From: an uncultured Fibrobacter sp.
Lineage (GTDB): Bacteria; Fibrobacterota; Fibrobacteria; Fibrobacterales; Fibrobacteraceae
DNA: 64,000 nucleotides
Direction of reading: 5' to 3'
NCBI GenBank assembly: GCA_934700345.1
Contig: CAKUXP010000003.1
Span: 62,001-126,000 of the forward strand
Below the pieces are notes generated by a model. The model was not told the DNA's origin. It saw only the letters and a program-made list of their open reading frames with translations, and did no database searches. Below, piece by piece: positions 35,503-44,770 of the stretch (its first letter is position 1; each line of letters opens with the position of its first letter). The position numbers and the translations under genes are program-made.

Positions 35503-37425
35503 ATGGACGACAACGGATTCGTTCTCAGGGTAAGCCTCGACTTCGGCGAGGCGACGCGCCAGCTGCGCGAATGGAAAAGGAAGAACCTCGACGCCGCGAT
35601 CCCCCTAGCGGGCAAGGCAGGGGCGAGGTCCGGGACTGGAACCTCCGCCGTTTCGGCGGACCCGCAGGAGTTCCGCCGTATGGGACGGCAGGTGCGCGTC
35701 TCGGCGGAGCTTTTCGGACGCCTGAACGCGTCGCTCAACGCCCTCGTACGGAACGGGGGCGCGCTCTCGCGTACCGGGATGCAGGCCGCCGCGAGGGCGG
35801 CTTCCGACGGGCTGGACCGCGTGGCGGGAAAGACGGGCAAGGTGGCGGCGGCCCTGATGGCGTTCCCGGGTGCGACGCAGCTCGCGGCGATGGCCATGAG
35901 GCCCGTTTCCAGGATGATGTCCGCGGGAAGCGAGGCCATCAGGCTCTACAACGTGCAGAAGCGCGCGGAAACGTCGGCGAGGCAGATTCTCTCGAATTCC
36001 GGCATGGGCGAGGACGTGTTCCGCGGAATCCGTGACCGCGCAGGCGAGATCCAGGGGCGGACAATCTACGGAGACGAGGCGATGATAGCGGGGGCCGCCG
36101 AGCTTTCCACCTACGTCAAGGACCCGGAACTCCTCCAGCGGATGATGGGGACGCTCGCGGACTACGCCGCCGGCATGACCGGCAACACGGAGCTGGACTC
36201 CAGGCAGATGACCGACCTCGCGACGGGTCTCGGCAAGGCGATGTTCGGCGCCTACGACAGCCTCCGCATGAAGGGGTTTGACGTCGACGAGCTGAAGGCG
36301 CTCGACGAGCGAGAAAAGAAGGGCGGAAGCGTGACGGACGCGGAACGCCTCGCCGCGCTGGAACGCGCCATCGCCGACTACCGGGGGATGGCGGAGGCGT
36401 TCGCCTCGACCGACGAGGGGAAGATCATCCAGGCGAGGAACGCGATAGGCGACATGAAGGAGGAGATAGGCGGCGGTCTGCAGCCCGTCGTTGCCATGTT
36501 CACGTCGAGCCTGTCGCAGGGCCTGCCGAAGGCCAAGGCGGCGATAATGGACGCCGTCCGGAGCGCGCAGCCCGCGCTGGAACGGCTGTCGAACCGGATC
36601 GCGGAAATCGACTGGACGGGAATCGTGCAGGCTGTCTCCTTCGCCGCGGAGGAGGCGGTAGGCATGGCGGAGCGGCTCGCCTACGCCTTCCGGATGCTTT
36701 CCGGGAACGCGGACGCGCTGAAGGCCGCCCTCTCCGCCGTCGCGGCTGCGGTCGCGGGGCTGACTGCGCTGAAGTTCGCCGGGTGGCTGGGAAACGTCCG
36801 CACGGCGGTCCTCGAGGCGGCGTCCGCCGCGAGGCTGATGAGCGCCGAAGTGCTGAAGTTCGGGGCGATGAAGATTGCGCTGACGGGCCTCGGCGCGGCG
36901 ACGACGTGGGCGGTCGGGAAGATCGCCGAGGCGGCGCTCGCCATGTGGGAACTCGCGGGCGAAAAGGGGAAGGAGCGGATGCGCGCGCAGGGCTACGCCG
37001 AGCACGGGGCGGACTACGCCTCGCTCGCGGCGAGAAGGCGCGAGTGGAAGGAGGCGAGGGAAAGGGCAGGGGACTCGTACGGCAGGGTCGAATCCGCCAC
37101 GCGGAGCGTCGACGAGGCGTACGCCAGATACCGGGCCGCTGCGGAAAAGGTCCGCGACACGGACTACGGCGAGGGCGTCGCAGGCGGCGGAGTCACCGAC
37201 GCCATGCGCCGGGAACTCGGCTGGAAGGTCCAGGCGTCCCGCGACGGAAAGGCCGGCGTCACGAACAACAGCATCGTGAACTGCGGCAATACCGCGATAA
37301 CCAACAACATCAGCACGGACGTGAAGGACCTCGCGGACATCATCCGCCGCACGGTCGACGAGGTGATGACGTCGCACCTCACCGTACGGACGGGCCTCGA
37401 GCGGATGAAGGCGGTCAGCCTGTGA
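35503..37425 (+). CDS. Tail tape measure protein
   Basis: 640 residues, mostly helical and Ala-rich. Conserved tape-measure features: QKRAETSARQILSNSGMGED, TIYGDEAMIAGAAELSTYV, QMTDLATGLGKAMFG, and a hydrophobic stretch ADALKAALSAVAAAVAGLTALKF split by charged residues. Length sets the tail length; at 640 residues the tail would be short for a myovirus (roughly 95 nm by the usual 0.15 nm per residue rule). GGAGG precedes the ATG. Confidence 0.85.
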   Translation: MDDNGFVLRVSLDFGEATRQLREWKRKNLDAAIPLAGKAGARSGTGTSAVSADPQEFRRMGRQVRVSAELFGRLNASLNALVRNGGALSRTGMQAAARAASDGLDRVAGKTGKVAAALMAFPGATQLAAMAMRPVSRMMSAGSEAIRLYNVQKRAETSARQILSNSGMGEDVFRGIRDRAGEIQGRTIYGDEAMIAGAAELSTYVKDPELLQRMMGTLADYAAGMTGNTELDSRQMTDLATGLGKAMFGAYDSLRMKGFDVDELKALDEREKKGGSVTDAERLAALERAIADYRGMAEAFASTDEGKIIQARNAIGDMKEEIGGGLQPVVAMFTSSLSQGLPKAKAAIMDAVRSAQPALERLSNRIAEIDWTGIVQAVSFAAEEAVGMAERLAYAFRMLSGNADALKAALSAVAAAVAGLTALKFAGWLGNVRTAVLEAASAARLMSAEVLKFGAMKIALTGLGAATTWAVGKIAEAALAMWELAGEKGKERMRAQGYAEHGADYASLAARRREWKEARERAGDSYGRVESATRSVDEAYARYRAAAEKVRDTDYGEGVAGGGVTDAMRRELGWKVQASRDGKAGVTNNSIVNCGNTAITNNISTDVKDLADIIRRTVDEVMTSHLTVRTGLERMKAVSL

Positions 37426-38144
37426 TAGGGTGGATAGAAAAGATTGCTTCGGAGTTCGGCGACCGCCCGGACCCTTCGCCCGTACCGGCCTCGCTCTTCG
37501 CGACGGCGGAATCCCCGGGGTTTCCGGACGAGCGGCTCCCCTTCGACCTGATGGTGTCGGAGAGCCACTCGGCGGAGTTCGAGATAGCGGAGCACGCGGT
37601 CGAGGACGGGACGCGGATAGCGGACACGATAGTCCCGCGCCTCCGCCGCGTACGCGTGACGGGCATGTTCACGAACCATCCGGTCGGGAACGCGGGGCTC
37701 TACGTGGATTCTGACGGGAACCGCCGGGATCGCGCTCCGGACAGGGTAGAGATTGACGGGCGCGAGGCGGTGACCAACACGGCGCTCGCGCGCTGGGAGG
37801 CCCTGCGGAAGCTCGCCGCGGAAAGGAGGACCGTCCGGCTCGTCACGGCTCTCGAGACCTACGGCGACATGGCGATAGAGTCCGTGTCGGCGAGGCGTTC
37901 CGGCAACGACGGAGAAAGCGTCACATTCGAGGCGGCGCTGCGGGAGATCCGCACGGCGAGCCTCCGTGGCGTTCGCGTCGAGGGCGTCTGGGACCCGCGG
38001 GAACCCGCGACGATGGACACGCCGGAGAGACGGGCGATGTCGAGGAAGAAGAACGACGGCAAGGTCAGCGCGGAGGAGGCCTCCGCCGAGGAGGCCGGCC
38101 GCAGGATAGCCGCCGCCACGGACGGCGAGACCATGGGAGGGTAG
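37422..38144 (+). CDS. Baseplate protein (Dit-like/LysM-adaptor position)
   Basis: 240 residues from a GTG overlapping the tape-measure stop (GTGA). DLMVSESHSAEFEIAEHAVEDGT, then VRVTGMFTNHPVG and LVTALETYGDMAIESVSARRS, the pattern of Dit-like N-terminal domains of tail proteins in contractile phages. It likely joins tail tube to hub. The last 40 residues are an Ala/Glu-rich tail. Confidence 0.65.
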   Translation: MIGWIEKIASEFGDRPDPSPVPASLFATAESPGFPDERLPFDLMVSESHSAEFEIAEHAVEDGTRIADTIVPRLRRVRVTGMFTNHPVGNAGLYVDSDGNRRDRAPDRVEIDGREAVTNTALARWEALRKLAAERRTVRLVTALETYGDMAIESVSARRSGNDGESVTFEAALREIRTASLRGVRVEGVWDPREPATMDTPERRAMSRKKNDGKVSAEEASAEEAGRRIAAATDGETMGG

Positions 38145-38145
38145 C

Positions 38146-38490
38146 GTGTACAGGATACCGACCGAAACCGGTGGCGGGGCGTACCTCGCCGAGAGCGTGA
38201 ACCTGGGCGGCGTGTCGATAGCGATACGGCTCCTGTGGAACAGCCGGGACGGGCACTGGTTCGCGGACTTCGAGAGCGTTCACGGGAAAAATTCTGGGGT
38301 GCGCCTGGTCCCCGGCTCGCGACTCCTCGCCTCGTCGAACCGGGCGATTCCCGGCGGGGACTTCGCCGTCCTGCGCGTCGTGTCCGACGGGGCTTCCCCC
38401 GTCGGGTTCTCGAACCTGGGGACCGAATGGGGTCTGTTCTACGTCGAACCTGGCGACGCGGAGACGCTCGAAAGGTACGGGGCGATATGA
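38146..38490 (+). CDS. Baseplate plug-like protein
   Basis: 114 residues from a GTG start. SIAIRLLWNSRDGHWFADF and LLASSNRAIPGGDFAVLRV fit the small cyanophage-type baseplate plug family, which sits inside the tube above the spike. It overlaps the hub gene by 4 bases (ATGA). Confidence 0.65.
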   Translation: MYRIPTETGGGAYLAESVNLGGVSIAIRLLWNSRDGHWFADFESVHGKNSGVRLVPGSRLLASSNRAIPGGDFAVLRVVSDGASPVGFSNLGTEWGLFYVEPGDAETLERYGAI

Positions 38491-39518
38491 GCTTCGGGAG
38501 GGTGGTAAGGCTGTACGCCGGAAAGTTCTTCGAAGGGAACGGGACAGGCGGCGACGCGCTGGACCTCTCCGCGCTGGACATCGACTTCGAGGTGACGCGT
38601 GCCGTCACGTTTTACGACAACTGCGCGACGGTGACCGTCCACAACGCCTCGCCGTCCACCGTCCGCAGGCTTTCGGACGACTGCAACTCGCTAGTCCTGC
38701 AGGCCGGATACCGGGACGGGGCGGTCGGGAACATCTTCGTCGGTCAGATAGCCTGCGTGGAGACGCACCGGGACGGGGCCGGATACGCGACGACCGTGAG
38801 CTGCGTCTCGTCGCGCGGCGCGTTCTACCAGCTGTCGAGGCTGCACGTGTCCGTCTCCTTCGACCGCGGGACGCGCGTCCGCGCGTGCCTCGAAACGCTC
38901 TGCGCCTATGCGGGGATAGCGCTCCGCGCCGGGTTTACGGAAGACATGGAAAAGGGCATCCCGTGGGCCTTCTCCGCTTCCGGGACGTTCCGCGCCGTGG
39001 CGAGGCAGTTCACGGATTTCATCCTGTGGCCGTATTTCAAGAAGAGGATATACCTCGACAACAACGAGCTTATCGTGACGGACGGGAAAAATTCCGTCGG
39101 GCTGGAGGACATCGTCCTCGACCATTCGAGCGGTCTCCTTTCCGCGACCGCGCGGCGCGACGAGTCGCTGAACCGGGTGAACTTCGGCGACGACCCCGAG
39201 TACTACCTCTTCTCCGAGAAGGAGGGCGAGACCGCGGAGGAATACAGGGGAAGGAAGCCTGCGGAAACCTCCGGGACGATATACAGGCCGAGGGAAATCG
39301 AGTTCAGGGCGCTCGTCACCCCGAAGATAGCCCCAAACGTGTTTGTCCAGGTGGACAGCTCGACCGGGTCGGGCTACGATTCCGTGACGGCCGTCAAGGG
39401 TCGTTTCGTCGTGACGCGCTGCGTCTTCCGCGGCAGCAACGCCGGGGGCGACTTCACCGTGGAATGCGAGGCGCGCGAGGCTGAACCGCTCCCCGTAAAG
39501 GAGGCTTCCGGTGCTTGA
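38487..39518 (+). CDS. Baseplate hub protein
   Basis: 343 residues starting MSFGRVVRLYAGKFF. Its length, order between plug and spike, and the features LSALDIDFEVTRAVTFYDN and FTDFILWPYFKKRIYLDNNELIV fit the gp27-like hub of contractile tails. Overlaps the spike gene by 8 bases. Confidence 0.65.
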   Translation: MSFGRVVRLYAGKFFEGNGTGGDALDLSALDIDFEVTRAVTFYDNCATVTVHNASPSTVRRLSDDCNSLVLQAGYRDGAVGNIFVGQIACVETHRDGAGYATTVSCVSSRGAFYQLSRLHVSVSFDRGTRVRACLETLCAYAGIALRAGFTEDMEKGIPWAFSASGTFRAVARQFTDFILWPYFKKRIYLDNNELIVTDGKNSVGLEDIVLDHSSGLLSATARRDESLNRVNFGDDPEYYLFSEKEGETAEEYRGRKPAETSGTIYRPREIEFRALVTPKIAPNVFVQVDSSTGSGYDSVTAVKGRFVVTRCVFRGSNAGGDFTVECEAREAEPLPVKEASGA

Positions 39519-40149
39519 CCTCGTGGAACTCGCGAACGAGACATTCGATTCCAGGATGGAGGACTTCGAGACCGCCATCCCGGGCGTCGTGGAAAGGGTG
39601 AACGCCGACGGCACGGTGGACGCGAGACCGTCGATACGGAACGTGCTCAAGAACATGCAGATGGAGCCTGCGGACCCGAAGACGGGAAGGCTCCGCCCGG
39701 CGAAGGGCGTTCCCGTTCTGTGGCCGGGGACGGCCACGGCCGTGGCGAAATTCGAGCTTGCGGAAGGCGACCCTGTCCTGCTCGTGGCGTCGAGCCGCGA
39801 CTTGCGCACATGGAAGGAGGGCGGATGGGATTCCGGGAAGCCCTATTCCCCTCCGTCTTTCGCCGGCAACGACATGAACTCCCTGCTCGCCGTCCCGCTC
39901 AGGCTAGAAAGGCACGGAAAGTCGTCTCCGAAGACCGTCGTCACCGTGAAGAGGGACGGCTCGGTGAAGGTCGAGTGCGGGAAAATCGAGATAGACGCGG
40001 AAAGCGTGAGGGTCTCCGGGGAACTGGAAGTCGGCAAGGGGGTGAAGGCGGGTGGCGAGGTGACGGCGAACGCGGACACGATACCCGTGAACCTTTCGAC
40101 GCATACGCACATGACCGCCGTCGGGCCTTCCGACCCCGGCAAGGGCTAG
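39511..40149 (+). CDS. Gp138-type membrane-puncturing spike protein
   Basis: 212 residues from GTG. The OB-fold start (IPGVVERVNADGTVDARPSI), the beta-helical repeats near the end (GSVKVECGKIEIDAESVRVS) and the tip LSTHTHMTAVGP, where histidines coordinate a metal ion, match Gp138/gpV spikes. It forms the needle that pierces the outer membrane. Confidence 0.8.
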   Translation: MLDLVELANETFDSRMEDFETAIPGVVERVNADGTVDARPSIRNVLKNMQMEPADPKTGRLRPAKGVPVLWPGTATAVAKFELAEGDPVLLVASSRDLRTWKEGGWDSGKPYSPPSFAGNDMNSLLAVPLRLERHGKSSPKTVVTVKRDGSVKVECGKIEIDAESVRVSGELEVGKGVKAGGEVTANADTIPVNLSTHTHMTAVGPSDPGKG

Positions 40150-40430
40150 TCGCGGTTCAGCGGACGCAGGGCGCGCTCGCGCCTCTCGCTCTCGGAAAGG
40201 GCGGGCCTCTCCTTCGGCGGCTGCCCTATCCCCAGCCTCGAAAACACGAAGTGCACCCCCCTGCACACGGCGTAGAAGAAAACGCCGAAGAGGATCGCGG
40301 GGACTATCCCTAGGCCGAAAAGGACGCCTAGAAACAGGAGCACGAAGATGCCTACGGCGATGCCTATCAGTACGGCATCGACGGCGGACCCGAACAGGCC
40401 CAGGGCTGCGAAAATCGCGGGAAATCTCAT
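40146..40430 (-). CDS. Small antisense membrane protein inside the tail operon
   Basis: 94 residues on the strand opposite to all neighbours, start MRFPAIFAALGLFG with AGGAGG 8 bases upstream and a TATCTTGA box further up. Two hydrophobic segments (VLIGIAVGIFVLLFLGVLFG, then LGIVPAILFGVFFYAVC) and a charged C-terminal tail. Its stop overlaps the end of the spike gene by 4 bases. The own promoter and orientation are those of a lysogenic-conversion (moron) gene, for example a superinfection-exclusion protein; that is inference. No family recognised. Confidence 0.7.
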   Translation of the reverse strand: MRFPAIFAALGLFGSAVDAVLIGIAVGIFVLLFLGVLFGLGIVPAILFGVFFYAVCRGVHFVFSRLGIGQPPKERPALSESERRERALRPLNRD

Positions 40431-40558
40431 TTGGCGCCTCCTATGCTCTCTATTCAAGATACACAAAAATCCGCACGCGCGGACCTTCTTTTTCGTGATT
40501 TTTGGGCGTCTTTCGGAAATTCCGCCCGGAACGGGCTCCCTGTGGTATCTTTTCACGG
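40431..40558. promoter_or_regulatory. Divergent promoter region in the baseplate cluster
   Basis: Minus strand: TATCTTGA about 30 bases before the small membrane gene. Plus strand: TATCTTTT about 11 bases before the wedge gene ATG at 40559. The tail operon is thus re-initiated here. Confidence 0.45.
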
Positions 40559-40927
40559 ATGAACGAACTGCGACTTTCCCCCTCACACGACATCTTCCTT
40601 TCGGGCGACCGCATCGCGCGCTTCCCGAAATCCGGCGACAGGGCCGCGGCGTCGAGCGTCGGGCAGGCCGCCCTGTGCATGGCGAGGACGGAGGAGGGCG
40701 AGGCGTTCGCCGACCCCGGCGAGGGCATCCCCTGGTTCCGCTCCATCCTCGGGCTGCCGGAAAGCCACCTCGACGTGGCGCTCCGAATCGTCCGGGAAAA
40801 GCTGGAGGCGGTCCCCGGGGTTTCCGAATGCGTACGGCTCGAGCTTTCCGCCGGGAAGGGGACGCGGACCGTATCGGGCCGGTTCACCATACGCGCCGGT
40901 GGCGCGACAGATTCGGAGGACTTCTAG
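40559..40927 (+). CDS. Baseplate wedge protein (gp25/W-like)
   Basis: 122 residues. DIFLSGDRIARF at the N-terminus, FADPGEGIPWFRSILG in the middle and VPGVSECVRLELS resemble gp25/gpW wedge proteins that link sheath to baseplate. Abuts the baseplate J gene. Confidence 0.7.
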   Translation: MNELRLSPSHDIFLSGDRIARFPKSGDRAAASSVGQAALCMARTEEGEAFADPGEGIPWFRSILGLPESHLDVALRIVREKLEAVPGVSECVRLELSAGKGTRTVSGRFTIRAGGATDSEDF

Positions 40928-41857
40928 ATGGCCATAGGGGCGGCTGCGCTTTCAGCACAAAGCGGAATTTCGGTAAAGAGCTTCAGGGAGACGCGCGAGG
41001 CGCTCGCCTCGGAATTCAAAAGGACGTTCGGCTCAGCGCTCAACACGGCGTCGTCCGGCCCGGACGGGATGCTTATAGACATCTTCGCCTATGCGTCCGC
41101 CGAGGCGGCGCAAACCGTGCAGGCGGCGTTGGCGAACCTTGACGCGGCGACCGCCGAGGGAGTCTTCCTCGACCGGATAGCGGTAATCGCTGGGCTTCCC
41201 AGGCGCGACGGGGAGACCGACGCGGAACTCAGGAAGAGGATCGGCGAGGCTGCATATTCAGGCCTCGCCACGTACGACGGGATGCTTACATATCTGGGAA
41301 AGCTGGTCGGGAACGTATCGCTCTCGGCCAACGACGAGCCGTACGCGAAGGACGGCGTCCCGGGACATTCCGTGGCGGTCCTCGTCCCGGACACTTTCTC
41401 CCACTCGGATGCCGACGGAAACGACGACACGGACGCCTTCGTGGCGCAGGCCATCTGGCGCTGCAAGCCGGCCGGCATAAGGACGCACGGGACGGTCTCT
41501 GCGACCGCCACCGACGCCGCGGGGAACCCGCACGAGGTCCACTTCGAGAGGATTTCCGGGAAGCCGCTCTCGCTCTCGGTCTGGATTACCGAATACGACG
41601 AGGAACGGCTTCCCGACGACTATGCCGACCTCATCAGGGCGGCGCTCGCCGAATGGGCGAAGGGCGAATACGCGCCCGGAAAGGACATCATCGTGCAGAG
41701 GCTCGTCGGACCTGTGTTCGACGCCGCGGAGGGCGTGGAATCGGTCAGAATCGCCGCCACGTTCGGCGGGACGACGAGGACGGACGGGAGGATTCCCGTC
41801 CCGGCATGGAACTACGCGACGCTCGCCGCCGCCGACATCGGGGTTTCCAAGGAATGA
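40928..41857 (+). CDS. Baseplate J-like protein
   Basis: 309 residues of the gpJ/gp6 wedge family: REALASEFKRTFGSALNTA, GPDGMLIDIFAYASAEAAQ, ATAEGVFLDRIAVIAGLPR and RIGEAAYSGLATYDGMLTYL. It dimerises to form the inner baseplate ring. Overlaps the next gene by 4 bases. Confidence 0.85.
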   Translation: MAIGAAALSAQSGISVKSFRETREALASEFKRTFGSALNTASSGPDGMLIDIFAYASAEAAQTVQAALANLDAATAEGVFLDRIAVIAGLPRRDGETDAELRKRIGEAAYSGLATYDGMLTYLGKLVGNVSLSANDEPYAKDGVPGHSVAVLVPDTFSHSDADGNDDTDAFVAQAIWRCKPAGIRTHGTVSATATDAAGNPHEVHFERISGKPLSLSVWITEYDEERLPDDYADLIRAALAEWAKGEYAPGKDIIVQRLVGPVFDAAEGVESVRIAATFGGTTRTDGRIPVPAWNYATLAAADIGVSKE

Positions 41858-42396
41858 CTAGTCTCGACCTGTGGGAAAGCGTGAAGGGGCTTGTACTCGA
41901 ACAGTACCGTTCTAGCCCGAACCTGCTCCGCATCCTGAAAGCTGCGGTAGGCTCGCTCCAGGATGCGGAGGATTCCGCGGAACGGATCTCCGACGTTTTC
42001 GACCTTTCCGTTGCCGATGGGGCGTGGCTTGACCTCATCGGGAAGATACGGAACGTGGGGCGCAAGCCCGGCGAGACGGACGGAGAGTACCGTTCGAGGA
42101 TGGAATACCTCTTCAAGGACGACACCGCCGGCACGCCCGACAACGTGATTTCGAACGCCTCGGACCTTTCCGGCGACCCCGCGCCTCAATACACGGACGA
42201 GTGCCCGGCGACGTTCTTCGTCTATACTCCCGGAGGCCGCCAGCTCCTGCGGAAGCAGGTCCGGAGGCTCGCCCCGGCGGGCGTGCTGGGATTGCCCGGG
42301 GCGGCGCTTTCGGCGGCGGACGGCGCGTTCCTCGCGACCGCGGACGGAAAGAAAATCCTCGCGGCGGCCAGGGACGAGGACAGGGAGGGCGCATGA
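41854..42396 (+). CDS. DUF2612-like baseplate/tail protein
   Basis: 180 residues starting MTSLDLWESVKGLVLEQY. The centre LSVADGAWLDLIGKIRNVGR and EYRSRMEYLFKDDTAGTPDN corresponds to DUF2612/tail protein I-type proteins that attach fibres to the baseplate. The C-terminus has an Ala-rich segment GLPGAALSAADGAFLATADG. Confidence 0.7.
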   Translation: MTSLDLWESVKGLVLEQYRSSPNLLRILKAAVGSLQDAEDSAERISDVFDLSVADGAWLDLIGKIRNVGRKPGETDGEYRSRMEYLFKDDTAGTPDNVISNASDLSGDPAPQYTDECPATFFVYTPGGRQLLRKQVRRLAPAGVLGLPGAALSAADGAFLATADGKKILAAARDEDREGA

Positions 42397-42734
42397 CGGC
42401 GAAGGACGACTTCAGGAAGAGCCTCGCCGAGGAGCTGGTCAAGGCGGGACGGAAAAACACGGAAATCTCCGCGCCAGGAGACGCCGGACGCAAGGAGGCC
42501 ATGGAAAACCTGGCGGCTGCGTTCGCGGACCCGGTGGGCGAATACGTGGAAAAGGAAACGGCGACGGCGTCCGCAGGGCTGCGGTCGTCGGACGGCACGG
42601 TGGACATTACGCCCGTGACCGAGGGCGAAAGGACGTATTCCGACCTGTCCGTGAAGCGGGCGGTCGGGGCGGCCAGGTCGGAAATCAGGGACATAACGGT
42701 GAGCGGCGACACGCTCGTAATCACGGGGTTCTGA
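42393..42734 (+). CDS. Hypothetical fibre-associated protein
   Basis: 113 residues, ATGA overlap with the previous gene. Charged helical N-terminus (KDDFRKSLAEELVKAGRKN), then beta strands (VDITPVTEGERTYSDLSV). No family recognised; lies between baseplate and fibre genes, so may be a fibre attachment protein. Confidence 0.6.
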   Translation: MTAKDDFRKSLAEELVKAGRKNTEISAPGDAGRKEAMENLAAAFADPVGEYVEKETATASAGLRSSDGTVDITPVTEGERTYSDLSVKRAVGAARSEIRDITVSGDTLVITGF

Positions 42735-42737
42735 AAA

Positions 42738-44756
42738 ATGGGCATACTGAAAAAGATAAGGGACAAGACAGGGACCGTCCACGACCTCGGCGACAGCCGT
42801 GTGGACGCCTTCGAGACGGAGCTTTCCGGGGCGGAGCACAACGTTCCGTATTCGCCGGCGGTGCTGGGCAAGGCGAACGCCATCGAGAAGAAGATCGACG
42901 ACCACGCCTCAAACGTGGCGAACCCGCACGGGGTGACCAAGGAACAGCTGGGTCTCGCCAACGTGGAGAACAAGAGCTCGACGCAGATCCGCTCCGAAAT
43001 CACCAAGGAGAACGTGACGAACGCGCTGGGCTACACGCCCATCGACGAGAGCCGTATCGGCGCGGCGAACGGGGTCGCCTCGCTCGACGCGGGCGGACGG
43101 ATTCCGGCAAGCCAGATTCCCGGCGGATTCGACAACATCGACGAATACGACAGCCTCTCCGACTTCCCGGAGACGGGCGAGGAGGGCAAGATATACGTCG
43201 CCAAGGACACGAACCTGACCTACCGCTGGACGGGGACGCAGTACGTGGAGATTTCGCCCTCGCTCGCACTTGGCGAGACGGCGACGACTGCGTACCGGGG
43301 CGACCGAGGGAAGACCGCCTACGACCATTCGCAGGTTTCCGGGGATTCGACCATCCACCACACGCACGCCAACAAGGAGCTTCTCGACAGCTACACGCAG
43401 ACGGAGGCGGACCTCGCCAACGCCGTCGCCAAGGTGCACGAGCACGGGAACAAGGCCGTGCTGGACGGCATCACCGCCGACAAGGTGAGCGCATGGGATT
43501 CCAAGCAGCAGGCTCTCACGTTCGACGACGCCCCGACAGCAGGCAGCGAGAATCCGGTCACTTCCGACGGAATCAAAACGGCGCTAGACGATATGCAGAA
43601 GACAGCTTCTGGAACTATTGGCTGCGGCAAACCTGTCACAGCTGGACATGTCGCTAGGCTCGCAACGATCGACTATTCATTGGTTAAGACTTCGAGTTCG
43701 GAACTTAACGGCACGGTGTCATACATCGTTAATAATTCGCCATCTTCAAAATACAATTACTCATCGAGCTTCATAATCACAATGCCTGCGAATAAGTCTG
43801 GTTGCTCGATCACGATGAGCAACCCGCTTTGCGCCGGAATGCTGAAGATGGTCCTTGACGAACAGGCGAAAACCGTGGACCTGTATCTTGTAGCCCCTGT
43901 GAACGGGACGCCATTCAGTGCCGGAATCCTGACGTTCGATTCGTATCGCAACGGAACCGATAGCTATATCGACCCGATTTCGAAATTAGTGAAATACTAT
44001 TCGCTCCATTCTACCACGGAGAATCTCTGGAGTTCTACCGTGCCCGAATGGACGCCGTGGTTCTCGGAAATTTACGGGATGAGCGCAGGCAGTGAATCCG
44101 TCCCGGTGTATCTGGAAAACGGTATAGCGAAGGAGGCTACCGGCGTTGCGACAAAGGAGGAACTCGAAGCACAGGGCAACGTGATCCTGACCTATGGACA
44201 GATGCCCACGAAGAAGGACGGGACGGCATACACGTTCGCAGAACTCAAGACGATAGCCGACCAGGGACGACTGATGGCGCAGAATGGCGGTCCAAAGAAT
44301 TTCTGCGTCACCAAGACCGACCTCTCCGAAATCGTTTTCTGCAGGGCGGCGACCGATGGATCCGGCGGCAGGATAAGCTCCTGGATTCTGTCCTCCTCGC
44401 TGAAATGGTCCGAAAAGTACATCCTCGTCCAGCCGAAGCTCGCCAAGACGGACTCGGAAATCACGGACGCCGTGGAAAAGGCGCACGAGCATTCGAACAA
44501 GACCGTTCTCGACGGAATAACGGCGGACAAGGTGACGGCGTGGGATTCCAAGCAGCAGGCACTCACGTTCGACGACACGCCGACAGCCGGAAGCACGAAC
44601 CCGGTGACATCGGGCGGAGTGAAGACGGCGCTCGACGCCGAATCCACGGCACGCACGGAGGCGGACACGGCACTCGGCGGAAGAATCGACACGGTGGACG
44701 CCAGGGGGCTGACCGTCAAGGAAATCGACGGCGAGCCGGTGCTGTGCTTCGAGTAA
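42738..44756 (+). CDS. Long tail fibre protein with internal duplication
   Basis: 672 residues. Fibre repeats at the N-terminus (ANPHGVTKEQLGLANVENKS; NALGYTPIDESRIG), then a trimer-stalk segment HEHGNKAVLDGITADKVSAW repeated near the C-terminus as HEHSNKTVLDGITADKVTAW with QQALTFDD following in both. Between the copies (residues about 285-550) lies a presumed receptor-binding domain whose DNA (about 43580-44340) is clearly less GC-rich than the flanks. It would recognise the host surface. Confidence 0.8.
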   Translation: MGILKKIRDKTGTVHDLGDSRVDAFETELSGAEHNVPYSPAVLGKANAIEKKIDDHASNVANPHGVTKEQLGLANVENKSSTQIRSEITKENVTNALGYTPIDESRIGAANGVASLDAGGRIPASQIPGGFDNIDEYDSLSDFPETGEEGKIYVAKDTNLTYRWTGTQYVEISPSLALGETATTAYRGDRGKTAYDHSQVSGDSTIHHTHANKELLDSYTQTEADLANAVAKVHEHGNKAVLDGITADKVSAWDSKQQALTFDDAPTAGSENPVTSDGIKTALDDMQKTASGTIGCGKPVTAGHVARLATIDYSLVKTSSSELNGTVSYIVNNSPSSKYNYSSSFIITMPANKSGCSITMSNPLCAGMLKMVLDEQAKTVDLYLVAPVNGTPFSAGILTFDSYRNGTDSYIDPISKLVKYYSLHSTTENLWSSTVPEWTPWFSEIYGMSAGSESVPVYLENGIAKEATGVATKEELEAQGNVILTYGQMPTKKDGTAYTFAELKTIADQGRLMAQNGGPKNFCVTKTDLSEIVFCRAATDGSGGRISSWILSSSLKWSEKYILVQPKLAKTDSEITDAVEKAHEHSNKTVLDGITADKVTAWDSKQQALTFDDTPTAGSTNPVTSGGVKTALDAESTARTEADTALGGRIDTVDARGLTVKEIDGEPVLCFE

Positions 44757-44770
44757 GGAGGTGAAGAAAA

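Noticed and set aside
35605..37377. 590-codon frame antisense to the tape measure gene
   Set aside because: Arg/His-rich shadow; no start signal and strong coding evidence on the other strand.
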